Both the position numbers and the translations under genes were made by a program. Under the pieces are notes generated by a model. The model was not told where the DNA came from, searched no databases, and worked only from the letters and a program-made list of their open reading frames with translations. Of a stretch of DNA of 64,000 bases, positions 34,855-45,869 are shown in pieces. This DNA is from Panorpa germanica (Eukaryota > Arthropoda > Insecta > Mecoptera > Panorpidae). Every line of letters begins with the position of its first letter. Positions within the stretch are counted from its first letter, which is position 1. The DNA is taken from the NCBI GenBank assembly GCA_963678705.1, contig CAVMBN010000183.1, positions 124,001 to 188,000 of the forward strand, written 5' to 3'.

Positions 34855-35080
34855 ATTGTTAATTAACCAGTGATAATTAAATAGAAGTTACTTCACTTCT
34901 AATTAATAACACTTAATAATAATATAAATTATAATTTAAAAAAAAAAAAAAAAAAATAAATCACTAAAAAAAATATTATAATTTGCAAAAAAAAAAGATC
35001 ACTATTTATTTTATTGTTTTGTTTATTGTAAATACGTGCGCTCACCAAGAAGACTCGATGTAAACTGTATTCGCACTCTT

Positions 35081-35470
35081 GTACGGCTGATTTTATAATA
35101 TTATTTTTCTTTGAACAAAATTAATAAAGAACATGGTTCTACCTAGATCCGGGAGGTCTGAAATGTAGATGTTGTAGAGTATTGGAGAAAGGATACTGCC
35201 CAGTGGCACGCCAGCACATATCTTGGATGTGCTGGAGTAATACTTATTCACTCAGACTGTAAATGTTGTGTTGCTAATGTAGGAATCTACGATTTTTATA
35301 AAAGTGGATAGGAACTTTAATAAGTACATCTTGTACAACAACCTACGGTGCCACCCAGTATTGAATGTACCCTAGACATCTAGGAAAGCACCCGCACTGT
35401 GTTTCCTTAAAAGGGCTTGTATTTTTTTAGTGGTCGATTTTTCAATTATTGATTGAAATTAATGTTAATA
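35081..35470 (-). pseudogene. LINE RT scrap (Jockey-type)
   Basis: The minus strand reads AFLDV, then TGWHRRLLYKM, then a VNKYYSSTSKICAGVP stretch and GSILSPILYNIYISDLPDLG. These are the motif A to motif B region of a Jockey-type RT, with stops. The catalytic FADD box is absent. It may belong with the scrap at 43570-45180, whose RT ends just before this region on the same strand. The provirus and other DNA lie between them. Confidence 0.65.
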
Positions 35471-36076
35471 AATGTGTATTGGCGTTTCTATTTTATTAAA
35501 TATCTAAATGTTGACGGAGATATAACAATTAAAAATTTGAATTATAGTTTTAGCGCTAGAGATGTCGACCATTTGTATGACTTGAAAATTTATTGTATTT
35601 AAATATGTAGGTCAGTTATTTGATAATTAGGTCAGTGCTGTTGTAATGTTTTGTACCTGTTTGTAGTCAAAATAATCAAGTCAAGTCAAAGAATAATAAG
35701 TTTTTATTTTATTGACCCCTGTTACGGCAGACATAATATTTAAATTTTATTGTTCCTTAAAATAGCTGTAAATAATATTTTATATTTTGATATACGAGTA
35801 TAAATACATATAGCAGAGATTTATGAGCTGTAAAGTTGGTAACCAAGTAAACTTATCAGACTTTTGTCAAAGATATATCTCTTTTACACTCTGTTGTATA
35901 AAAGAGATAGCAACATAGTGGTTGTGAGGTAACATACCTTTGCATGTTGTATAACGAATCCCTTAAAAATTAAATAGACAAAATGAATTTTTTAATTGTT
36001 AATATATCCAAACATATAAGGAGTTATTATAAAATAATTGAACATTTGAGGTTCTAGTAACCCACTTTATCAATAT
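35471..36076. other. Unassigned gap, possible solo LTR
   Basis: From 35723 the sequence TGTTACGGCAGACATA could be an LTR start, and GTATAAAAGAGATAG near 35895 could be its promoter, but I find no partner copy or clear end. The last four bases (36073-36076, ATAT) are the left target duplication of the provirus. Confidence 0.3.
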
Positions 36077-36369
36077 TGCTATAGCACACATTCCATACAA
36101 CACAAAACTAACAATGTCTCTTCAGTATCTTTGCTGAACATGCACTCTAGAGATAATAAAATAGTATATAAGTAGTGTATTAGTCCTAATCTAATTAGTT
36201 CAAGTTTATGTATAATCTGCATCGTGCAGATAGTAATTAGCTGGCTCACCATTTGAGTTCATGTATAAACTGCATAGCGCAGTTAGTAATTGAATCAAAT
36301 AAATATTAATTAAGTAAAATAAAATAATTGGTTTTTTTTATTAAAGTATAAATTATTCAAACTTTAATT
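36077..36369 (+). repeat. 5' LTR, errantivirus copy B
   Basis: The 293-bp LTR starts TGCTATAGCACACA and ends CTTTAATT. Its promoter box TATATAAG is near 36165. Two hairpins, at 36215-36231 and 36268-36284, lie downstream of the expected start site and would be in the RNA leader. Confidence 0.92.
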
Positions 36370-36387
36370 GGCGCAGTCGTAAGGATA
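36369..36387 (+). promoter_or_regulatory. Primer-binding site, tRNA-Ser type
   Basis: TGGCGCAGTCGTAAGGAT directly follows the LTR, its first T overlapping the LTR end. It resembles the tRNA-Ser primer site of 17.6/297-type elements. The site at 49473 (TGGCGCAGCCGGTAGGAT) fits better, so this one appears to have drifted. Confidence 0.75.
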
Positions 36388-37061
36388 TTAAGGAATTACA
36401 ATCGCTGTAAATTTTTTCATTTTTATGGTTAACTTAATATTTAAACCTACAAAAATAAAGTTAAAAAATAAAGTGAACTTAATAAATAGTGGAGTGAAAT
36501 AGAAACAGAAATTAAAGTGCTCCGAGGCTCATCGACCCACTAGCAGCAGCATATGGACATGAAGATCTCGCAAGGCATCGCGGTGATAATCGTAATGTGA
36601 GTACTCATTCATATTTCCTTTCTATATTCATACTTCCCAAAAACAAAAATTATTAATATTTTTACAATAATATTTCCTGTTTAAAAAGGAGTATAAATCG
36701 TTTATACAGGCCTAAAACAGGTATTAAATTAAAAAAAAGGAGTATAAATCGCTTATACAGGCCTACCAAATATTAAAAATAATATTAAAATAAAATATAA
36801 ATTACGCAACGTAATACAATAATTAAATAATAATTTTCTAAAAAGGAATATAAATCGCTTATATAGGCCTCATGAAAATTAAAAATATTAAAAGTAATAT
36901 TAAAAATAATATTGAAATAAAATATTAATTACATAACGTAATAAATACTATAATGTTAAATAATAAAATACTTGCAAATTAACTAAATAATAATAATAAT
37001 TTTTAAAGTAAAATGTTTACAAAATAACTTTTCTTAAATAAAAGTTACACTATAAATCGAA
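36388..37061 (+). promoter_or_regulatory. Untranslated leader with three repeated hairpins
   Basis: Three copies of AGG(A)GTATAAATCGCTTATACAGG occur at 36691-36707, 36742-36758 and 36848-36864 (hairpin cores). Each folds into a 6-7 bp stem with a short loop centred on TCG, and each is followed by AGGCCT or TAGGCCT. The third has its outer G:C pair replaced by A:T, which keeps the pairing. The remaining leader is AT-rich. No open frame precedes gag. Confidence 0.7.
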
Positions 37062-38474
37062 ATGGAGACATTCCATACTTATCTAAATTATGTAAAGGAA
37101 TATTATGGAAACAATTCGCTGACGAATTTTATAGAAGATTGCGAAGTGATCATAGATAATTTTGCCATATTCCCCGGTAAAAATGAAGATAAAAAAAAAG
37201 CTATAAGGAATAACGGTCCATTGCTCTCGGCTATAAAAAGCAAGATTATTGGAGACGCAGCAAGTTTAATAAAGAATAAACATATTAATACATGGGAGAC
37301 TATTACTATTACTACTATTTTAATAAATAGTTATACTAAAAACTGCAGCCATATCCCGCATACAACAATACTTAAACGAAAGCCTAATGAGAAAGTTATT
37401 ACTTATTTCTTTAGATGTTTAGAATCAGTTAACAACTTTAATGTTTTGAACACACTTCACAATAAAACATCATTAAATATGAGAGCACTGGCAAAACATC
37501 ACGATTCCATGATGGTGAGAAATTTCATAAAAGAGCTAAACGATCCCCTTGGATGTAAATTAAAACGCCAAAATCCTAACACAATGGATGAGCTTCTAGA
37601 ATTAATAATAGAAGATATGACGAACCACGAAATCCATACTAACGAGGAATATAACCACCCTCACCAACAACAAGTAAAGAACACACAAGATTTTCAAACA
37701 GAGCCGTCAACACAAAAACCGTGTGAAACAATAATCGAACAAACCATTGAGAATAAAGAAATAGACAATGTACGGACGGAACTACAAGAAGTAATCATAA
37801 ACAACGAGAGTACAGAAATCAAAGTACAAAACCAAAATTCAGAAGAAAAACGGGACACAGAAGCAAATGAAAATAAAAACGATATCAAATTACATAAAGA
37901 AATGGCGATCAATGTGCCCACAAATATTAAAATACAAAGCCAGAATAATTCAGAAGAAGTTCTGAATACAGATGAAAAGGAAAAAGAACTTGAAGAGTTT
38001 ACCAAAACAGAAGTAAAGAAAAAGACAAATGTTGAAGTAAAAATGAAGCAAAGAAAAGTAAGCGTCAAACAAAACACAGAAAATCAGCAAAATATGATAC
38101 AAGAATCAGAGAATCAAAATTCACAACATTTCGAAATACAAAATCAACAAAATGTTAAGCAACAATCAAAAAATCCAAACTTTCTAGATTTTAAAGTACA
38201 AAATCAACAAAAAATCAGATAAGTAACAGAAAAGCAAACTGTACAAGAACTTGAAATAGTGAAGCAACAAAACATCAACCAAGAAAACCCAGAAAAACAA
38301 AATATGCAATATTCTGAAGTAAAAAAATTACACAATATAAAGCAAGGAAAAGCAGGAAATAATAAAAATCAAAATTTTAAAATAAAAGAAAAAATTAAAA
38401 AGAAAAAAAGAAACAAAGCTAAATGCATACCAGAAAAACAAGAAGATTCAGAAAACGAGGCACACACTTTGTAG
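37062..38474 (+). pseudogene. gag: gag with one internal nonsense codon
   Basis: The frame starts at the ATG at 37062, runs 386 codons to a TAA at 38220-38222, and continues in the same frame to 38474. The first ~200 residues are the capsid-like part (NFIEDCEVIID, INTWETITI, IKELNDPLG). No zinc knuckle is present, which is normal for errantivirus Gag. From about residue 210 it is a long Gln/Asn/Lys/Glu-rich low-complexity tail with imperfect repeats around QNQQN. The family role is particle assembly. The stop falls in the tail, so a truncated capsid protein could still be made. Confidence 0.8.
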
Positions 38475-39229
38475 ATAAATGATCACAGAAAAGAAATAAT
38501 TCGTGGACAGAAGATTAGAAATTCGGCACAACTAAAGCAACTATATGGAACCAAAGGAAATAAAAATAATAACTGGATAGATGAATATATGACGAAGTAT
38601 CTACTTGACAAAAAGTCTTCAATACTTTCCGAAAAATTAAAATTTCTACCTGAACCTTAACAATTCAAATACGCAACCGCAAGCAACCAAACCAACCTGA
38701 CTATATAATATATTTAACCCCGAAATTTAAAAACTAAAAATAATAAAACCCTAAAACGGACAACCACGTTAATATTGAAAATTGTATGAACTATTAAAAT
38801 AATTATACAGAACAACAAACACATTTACAAAACAGAACAGACAAAAAAAATAATTATAAAACGAATTGAGAATCGGAAACAATTGGTTATCACCAGCAGT
38901 AAAACCTATAAACATACAACAAACATAAAAACATACAAATTAAGCGACATCAAATAATAATAAAATAACTATTTCGATACAAACACCAACGGAGTTAAAA
39001 TTATTAAAATTAATGAAAAGACCAAATTATTTAAATTAAAATAAAGAAACATGACCTATTAATATCTACATTAACAAAAACTACACAAAAAAATAAAAAC
39101 TCATTAAAAGCATTGTAATTATAACACATAATTAATGTACAATATTTTAAAAGATAAACACCATCGGCAAATATAAAAATGAGCATAAAATAAAAAATGA
39201 TAAAAGTATCAGACATCAAGAAACAAATG
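38475..39229 (+). other. Non-coding stretch at the pol deletion
   Basis: This is A-rich sequence with many stops. A short open part near 38490-38655 (RNSAQLKQLYG, then WIDEYMTKYLL) may be more of the gag tail. No protease, RT or RNase H motif is present. The junction to pol is at about 39226-39230. Confidence 0.6.
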
Positions 39230-41481
39230 CAGACGCACTGAGTAGAATCAAAATAAATGCACTTGAAAATGAGGATTTTGACAGTCTATTTAACAATCCG
39301 GAAGTTATAACAGCTCTAGACGACTTCATGACGGCAGCGGACGCGCTAGATAACGATAGCTCTAGCCTGTACAATAACCCTGACGATACGGAGAGAAGTG
39401 AAGTAAACACACCAGTTTTAGAACCTTTACCGGAAATAGTAGCAAATGAAAGACCTAACTCAATAACAGAGCACCCTCCTGTAATCCAAATACCCAGCGA
39501 GGAAAGCTCAGAAGATTCAAACACCATGCATTCAAAAGAAGATTCAACACCAGGCATCACGATCAGCGAGGACCCATTAGAAACTAAAAGAAACCAAATA
39601 ATAATTATCTCTGAACCAACACCAATGCAATGTAAAAACACTAAAATTGACGGTAAAGAACAAATTAAATTAAGTATTCAAGGAAATCAAGAAAAACACG
39701 ACTTATTAATATTCACACTAACCAAACTAAATCCAAATAAAACCTATTATATACACTGTGATGATAATATATACAAAATCTATAATGATCTAAAAATAAA
39801 TACCTTCGATAAATACAAGCTAATACGTTGTATAAAGAGAGTTAGCATTAAAACGGATCCCGACGATCAAAAATACATAATTCAACAATATCATGAGGGA
39901 AAGACTCAGCACCGAGGAATAGATGCCACATATAAATTAATTTGCGAAAGATATACGTGGTCTAGTCTACGTAAAGATGTTAAAAATTTCATCAATAACT
40001 GCAGCACATGTAAACAGTGCAAATATAACAGAAAACCAATTAGAGCACCGCTAAATAATACCGAAACACATGAGAGACCATTTGAAAAATTTCATATAGA
40101 TACGTTTGATATAGACAATACCCAATTCCTTACTATAATAGATGTATTTTCAAAATACACACAGGCATACAAAATCGCCAATAGGTCATCCACAGAAATT
40201 GCCGATAAACTAATAACTTATTTCTCACACCACGGCATACCTAATCATATTACGATGGATGGAGGAACTGAATTCTCAAATAATCTCATCAAAGAATTAC
40301 TAGAATTACATAAAATTGAAATTTATATAACAACACCATACAGACACGAAAGTAATTCTCCAATAGAACAAGCACATTTTACGATACTAGTACTATATCG
40401 TATAGTGAAACATAAACATGATCTTACACCCGAAACAATCATGAAATATGCTATTATAGGATATAACGAAACCCCACATTCCAGTACAACATACAAACCT
40501 TTTGAAATAATAAATAGACACTTACAAACCAAGTCTGTATTGCTTATGGATTATGATAAAACACTCATGGACTTATACACCCAAAATCATAAAACTAAAA
40601 TCTCAACCCTATACTCAAAAATTAAAGAAATAAATTCAAATCGAAAAGAACAGGTTATTACTAACAGAAATGCTACCGTTAAAGACCCAAACGTAAAACA
40701 AGGAGATATCGTATACCTCAACACTACATCAAAACAGGGCAAAAGCCGAATAAAGAACACAGGACCCTTTAAAGTACTAGAAATATCCGATACTTATATA
40801 GCTAAAATAGAAGATCTAAAAAATAAAAAATTAAGAGAAGCACATGTAGATAACCTAGTGAAAACCAAAATGAAAAACCCAACTTCAAACGAACTTAACG
40901 AAGAAGGAAGTAATGTACTATTCGAATGCACCACACTACCTGTAGATAACATAGAAAAAACCAAAATGAAAAACCCAACTCCAAATGAGTTTAATGAGAA
41001 AAGAATTAACGTCCTATTTGAACGCACTACGCTACCTGTCGTTAAATCTAAGACAGATTATATTCTACACCTAGGTCACAACAAATATAACCCCAGAGAC
41101 GAAAAACCAAGATACTACAACGGATTCGCAAAGGTAATAGCAAAAGACACACCCAATTTCGAATACGTATTAAATAAAGCTAAAAGAACTAATAACCTCG
41201 TAGAGGGCCTATACAAACTCACGCGAGGCAGAACATTTGGACACACAATAAATCTTGTCTGCAATCAACAAAACTGCCTTGACAAACTTGCCAAATTTCT
41301 AAAAGAATTTGAAAATTCACCAACCGAATTAATAATACGAATGCCCCCTATAGCACAAGGACTTTTTAATAGAACAAAAGAAGAGGTCCTAGAAGTATTT
41401 AAACGGCATGGGCCCACAAAGCACAAATACATCATGCACTCAAATCCCGAAATACAAATGAATTATTTATTTATTAATTAA
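39230..41481 (+). pseudogene. pol: pol 3' part: integrase plus macro-like domain (open frame)
   Basis: The open frame begins at the last RNase H residues (NADALSRI) and has no start of its own (first ATG 39328). A spacer of about 130 acidic, Ser/Pro-rich residues comes first. The integrase zinc site follows (YHEGKTQHRG, CSTCKQC), then the core with HIDTF, MDGGTEF and SPIEQAH, so all three catalytic acids are kept. The KQGDIVYLNT region and a duplicated KTKMKNPT segment come next. The last ~140 residues resemble a macro domain: YNGFAKVIAKDTPNF, GHTINLVCNQQ, IIRMPPIAQGL. The 5' part of pol is deleted, so the enzyme set is incomplete. Confidence 0.85.
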
Positions 41482-41538
41482 TTATAAATAAATATATTAA
41501 AAACACGATCAAGTACTAAGAAATCCTGATTGTTGCAG

Positions 41539-43239
41539 GATTATCACCGCAATCAACACCAGCGATATTAATGAATGCCGAAATATTAAAATCACCGATA
41601 ACCCAGGATTATATCCTGTGCAACTAGGAACAGCCCAAAGCATCAAGGAATATTGGACTTTAGTCAAGAAAATAGATTTGGACCCCTTAATAAAATATTA
41701 TTACCACGTACACCTGACTAGAGAAGATATTGAAACGAAATTAGAAAAAAAGAAATTTATGGGCACCTATGGGCACAGCACTGCTGTAATGGACATCCTG
41801 GATATGGAAATAAGTGGAAAATTTAAACAAATTCTCCCAACTCGAAGAGAAAAAAGAGGCTTCATAGATGGCTTAGGTACTGTTTGGAAAGCAATCGGTG
41901 GAAACCTAGACGCTAACGACGGCGAGCGTATAAATTTAGCCCTGGAGACACTTGATAATAAACAAGAAACTCTAAATAAAGCTATATTTAAACAAATAAA
42001 ATTAACGAACAATATACTCGATCAATTTAAATCGGCCCTACACACCATTGATTCTAATCAAGAAGAACTAGATAAACGTACCAAATTCTTATGAACGATA
42101 TCGATAAACTCCAACACCAAGTATTTAACATCTTTATAACAGAATCGATCGGACTTGTCAGTCAATCAATGCAATTACTTTTGCACCTACTAAGAACAAT
42201 TGAAACTGACATAACATTCGCTAAACTGAACACGCTTAGTGGTTCAATCCTAGAACCTGATCACCTATTAGCAGAATTACAAGCAATAAAGGAACATGTT
42301 GATACAACCAAACATATCAAACTGCCTTACGATATGACATCAGAGAACATTCAACAATATGAAACTATTAGCAAAGTCAAAGCATACACCAATAAAAACC
42401 TAATCGTTTTTGTAATAAATATACCACTAGTAAACCCTAATATATTTACGTATTATAAACTATATCCAATCCCCATACCTTATAACAATAAATTCCAAAT
42501 GATTATTCCCAGAACCCAATACATCATTGTGAATGAGTATAAACATGTAGATTTTAATGCACCCTGCAAAGAAATATATAACAATCAATTCCTATGCAAG
42601 CTTAGCGAACCACTCAACATCGAGGAAACCACCTGCGAGATAGAACTAATTCAAAACCAGCCAACCAGCAAATGTCAACCCTTAGTGATTTCTCTAACCG
42701 GCATTAAGATCCAGAACATCGAATTCAACACCTGGATGTTAATCACAAATGACGAAACCAGTGGCACCTTAACATGCAACAGCCAGCGTGACATACGTCT
42801 ACAAGGAACGTATATAATACACCTTGCACGAGATTGTCAATTTTCTGTTTCAGATAATACTCTTCAATACATGGATATAGAAGAGAAAGTCGAAGCTTGG
42901 AACACCATTTCCCTGCCGAAAATACCAGAGATCCAAAACAAACACCTAAACATCTCTACCGTGACCAACCTAAAACACCTGGTCCTGGGCAACGTAGACA
43001 AGCTACTGACCACCCTAGCCCTACTACCTGAAGACTTCGATGACAGAAAAATATCAGACTATGTGCACATAATTAATTATACATTATTTCCCATATTATT
43101 CATAATAATTACTATTGTAGTATATAAGATAATCAAATATTTTAAAAGAATAAAAATAATAAAAAATGAAAATGCACAAGAAATAGATAGCAAAAATATT
43201 GAAGAGTTGCAAAAACCTTTTGCTACATTTGAAGCATAA
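41539..43239 (+). pseudogene. env: env, fusion-glycoprotein type, split by a frame change
   Basis: The frame is open from a TTGCAG acceptor-like site (41533-41538) to a TGA at 42092-42094, and continues in another frame from 42091 to 43239. The first part contains a furin-type site (RREKR) followed by a fusion-peptide-like stretch (GFIDGLGTVWKAIGG), the hallmark of the F-type envelope shared by insect errantiviruses and baculoviruses. The second part has paired ectodomain cysteines, a membrane anchor near residues 330-352 and a basic tail. Family role: membrane fusion and spread between cells. The two parts overlap as ATGA. An indel is the simplest explanation; I did not reconstruct the frame. 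Confidence 0.88.
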
Positions 43240-43260
43240 GATTTTATCTTATAGGGGAGG

Positions 43261-43554
43261 TGTTATAGCACACATTCCATACAACACAAAACTAACAATG
43301 TCTCTTCAGTATTTTTGCTGAACATGCACTCTAGAGATAATAAAATAGTATATAAGTAGTGTATTAGTCTTAATCTAATTAGTTCAAGTTTATGTATAAT
43401 CTGCATCGTGCAGATAGTAATTAGCTGGCTCACTATTTGAGTTCATGTATAAACTGCATCGCGCAGTTAGTAATTGAATCAAATAAATATTAATTAAGTA
43501 AAATAAAATAAATTATTTTTTTTATTAAAGTATAAATTATTCAAACTCTAATTA
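43261..43554 (+). repeat. 3' LTR, errantivirus copy B
   Basis: The 294-bp LTR starts TGTTATAGCACACA right after the purine tract and ends CTCTAATT. Hairpins lie at 43399-43415 and 43452-43468. The second keeps the ATCGC loop that is mutated to ATAGC in the 5' LTR. Confidence 0.92.
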
Positions 43555-43569
43555 TATATAGTACACTTT

Positions 43570-45180
43570 TTAAGATATAGTACACAAACCCATTGAGTGC
43601 TATGTGGTGTGCTATGTAATCGGTGACAAGCGTGGTGGCATGAGTGGTATTGTGTTTTTATCTAAAACGAAATTGGTCATTAGACAAAATATTGTGTCTT
43701 GTCAAGTATAATGTAATACGTTCGTTGATAACTTTTTCCATCACCTTGGAGATAGCGGGTAAAAGTGAAATGGGTCGGTAACTACTTGGAAGTTTTGGAT
43801 TTTTATGCCTTGTTTAACAGTTACAACTACTGCGCGCTTCCATAGTGCTGGGAATAGTTTATAAAAAAGGCAGTTATTGATAATATTTGACAGAAACACA
43901 ATAGGTTTCCGTCGAATATTATGTCACAATTCGCGTCTTCTGATTTTGTTTGCTATTCTATGTTTTTGTGATTACTACATTTGTACATTATTACAAGATG
44001 TCATAGGCGTTCGTAGACAGTTTTATCCAAAGATCTCCGTCTACTTTGCCATAAGCCGCGAGCCCTTCTTATCAGGTGTATCGTCTAAAAAATGTTTGGT
44101 GGAAGTGATTGTGAACGAAACTGATATGGTAAAATACTGCGTTTTATAGCTAAATGCACACTTTCATTGAAAGATAAAATATTAATCTCAATGCCCAGTA
44201 TTGTTGTCATTATTTGATTAGCAGTATGTATTAATTCGTTTAACAGATGGCGGAATGTATCTGTGTCTATATTAGAAATCCGAGGTTTTCTTTTACACTT
44301 GTTTTTCTGGAACTGACGTGACGATCAAACTGAAGAATCACAGCACGGTTCGGAACTAAGGTTGGATGATGTAGCTATCTCTTTCGAATAATAGATCTAC
44401 TTGAATAGAAAGTAATATCAACTAAGTCCGGAATTGTACTGTTAAATGGGTAAAGTGTAGATGTATCTGGGCCCATAACATCGACTGCATTATTAAATGC
44501 AAACGTTTGCAGAGTACGACCCGGGATATTTGTCCAACGAGAATTCCACCTAACGCTCTTTGCATTTAAATCACCGCCGACAATTATGCGCTCATGTGTA
44601 GTGAGAAGTCTAACCAAGTTTTCGACCAATAGTCTACGGGAAGGTGGAAGGTACTTTAATCACTACTGCGGATGTTTGAAGATAACCAATCTCAATACTT
44701 ATGAAGGTTCTCAATACTTATAACATTGTGCCTTATGGTCGGATGTATTATTTAAGCAGTGTCACCACCAACCCTATGCCGATGGTGAAAGGAAATGTCA
44801 TCATGTTCAGTGTTTAATCGAGTTTCTGAAGCAGTGCTATATGTGGTTTAGATTCCTGTTAAAAGAGGACACTACAGGCGCATTACCTAAAAGTCCATTT
44901 ATATTCCATATTTCTATCTTAAGATTAGTACATTTATCCACATATTTGATGTTTTGAGGTATTAACAAAGTAATTGGATTAATGATTGGAAATTAAGATC
45001 TGGAAGAAATGTATTTATTAGAGGTAAGACTGCTTTTATTATTGGTTTTATTAGCGATAAAAAATTGGTTTAACTAAGTTTATGAATAATTGTATGTCGA
45101 AAGGGGGATCTGCACTTGAGATTGGCCTCATAGATCTCGAACAAGACCTAGAAAGCCGACTTTTAATTTTGATGCATTCA
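43570..45180 (-). pseudogene. Jockey-type LINE remnant (endonuclease and RT start)
   Basis: On the minus strand, ORF2 appears to begin near 44925 (KIEIWNINGLLGN). An open endonuclease piece follows at 44375-44629 (IIVGGDLNAKSVRWNSRW, then TIPDLVDITFY). After a decayed linker, the RT start is readable near 43640-43860 (LFPALWKRAVVV, KVINERITLYL). The upstream part to 45180 may be the ORF1 end. Stops and shifts throughout. The provirus lies directly left of it. Confidence 0.75.
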
Positions 45181-45869
45181 CGGAGAATTTTTTTTAATGG
45201 TTTGGTTATATCCACAAATCACACAAAAATAGATGAATAACTTAGAACAAAGTTCACTCCCTAGTATTTTGATGGTGACGGGAATTCCATTGAGAGTTGC
45301 AGGGCATTACAGCTTGCACCTAGTAGGTATGCAATACACTATGCACTATTTAATTATAAAAAGAAGTAGAATAATTTTAATCAGTTTAATTTAAACAAGA
45401 TAGATGGTTTATAAATTATATTTATTTATATTTATGTATAAATATACATATTAGTATTAATCGTAAATTACTCATCTCTTCTATCGACGAGTTTTGGATG
45501 TCCGCATATTTTTTCCGTTTTAATGTAGCAGCAAGTTTCACGGAATCCTGCACTGATGGTGGTAATGAAATTCTTCCTGACAGCACATAGTTTATGTCAT
45601 TTACCCATTTGTATATGTACAGATTTACCGCAAAGTTTATTAACTTTAGAACTTACAGAAATAGAAAAATCAACATTTTGTCGGACTGCCTCAAAAATAA
45701 CTGCAACCTGATGATTATGCTTTGGCAGCATTTCTATTACAACATCTTGTATGTGGGATATAATATTATTTATTTTACTACTAGGATATAGCAAGTTTTG
45801 TTGCCCATTATATTCTCTTTCTACAATAAGTTTATGAATTCTGTATATTGCCTGCATTAGAAAATGTTG

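Larger units (their letters stand above)
29305..35067 (-). mobile_element. Full-length I-like LINE, copy 2
   Basis: A 13-bp target duplication TATTCGCACTCTT flanks it at 29292-29304 and 35068-35080. The poly(A) tail is at the left and the 5' end (CAGTTTACATCGAG) at 35067. It is the same length and layout as 6174-11928, with very few substitutions and no truncation. It has landed in older LINE debris. Two full-length open copies 23 kb apart suggest a recently active family. Confidence 0.93.
36077..43554 (+). mobile_element. Errantivirus-like provirus, copy B, with large pol deletion
   Basis: The provirus has two LTRs (36077-36369 and 43261-43554), a 4-bp target duplication ATAT (36073-36076 and 43555-43558), a tRNA-Ser-like primer site after the 5' LTR and a purine tract (ATAGGGGAGG) before the 3' LTR. 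It encodes gag, the second half of pol, and env. Protease, RT and RNase H are missing: the gag tail and about 700 bp of non-coding DNA lead straight into the post-RNase H part of pol at 39230. It also has a gag nonsense codon and an env frame break. The LTRs differ at several positions, so insertion was not very recent. Confidence 0.93.

Noticed and set aside
37694-38077. 127-codon minus-strand hydrophobic frame over gag
   Set aside because: It is antisense of the low-complexity gag tail, with Phe/Ser/Leu bias from Lys/Glu/Asn codons.
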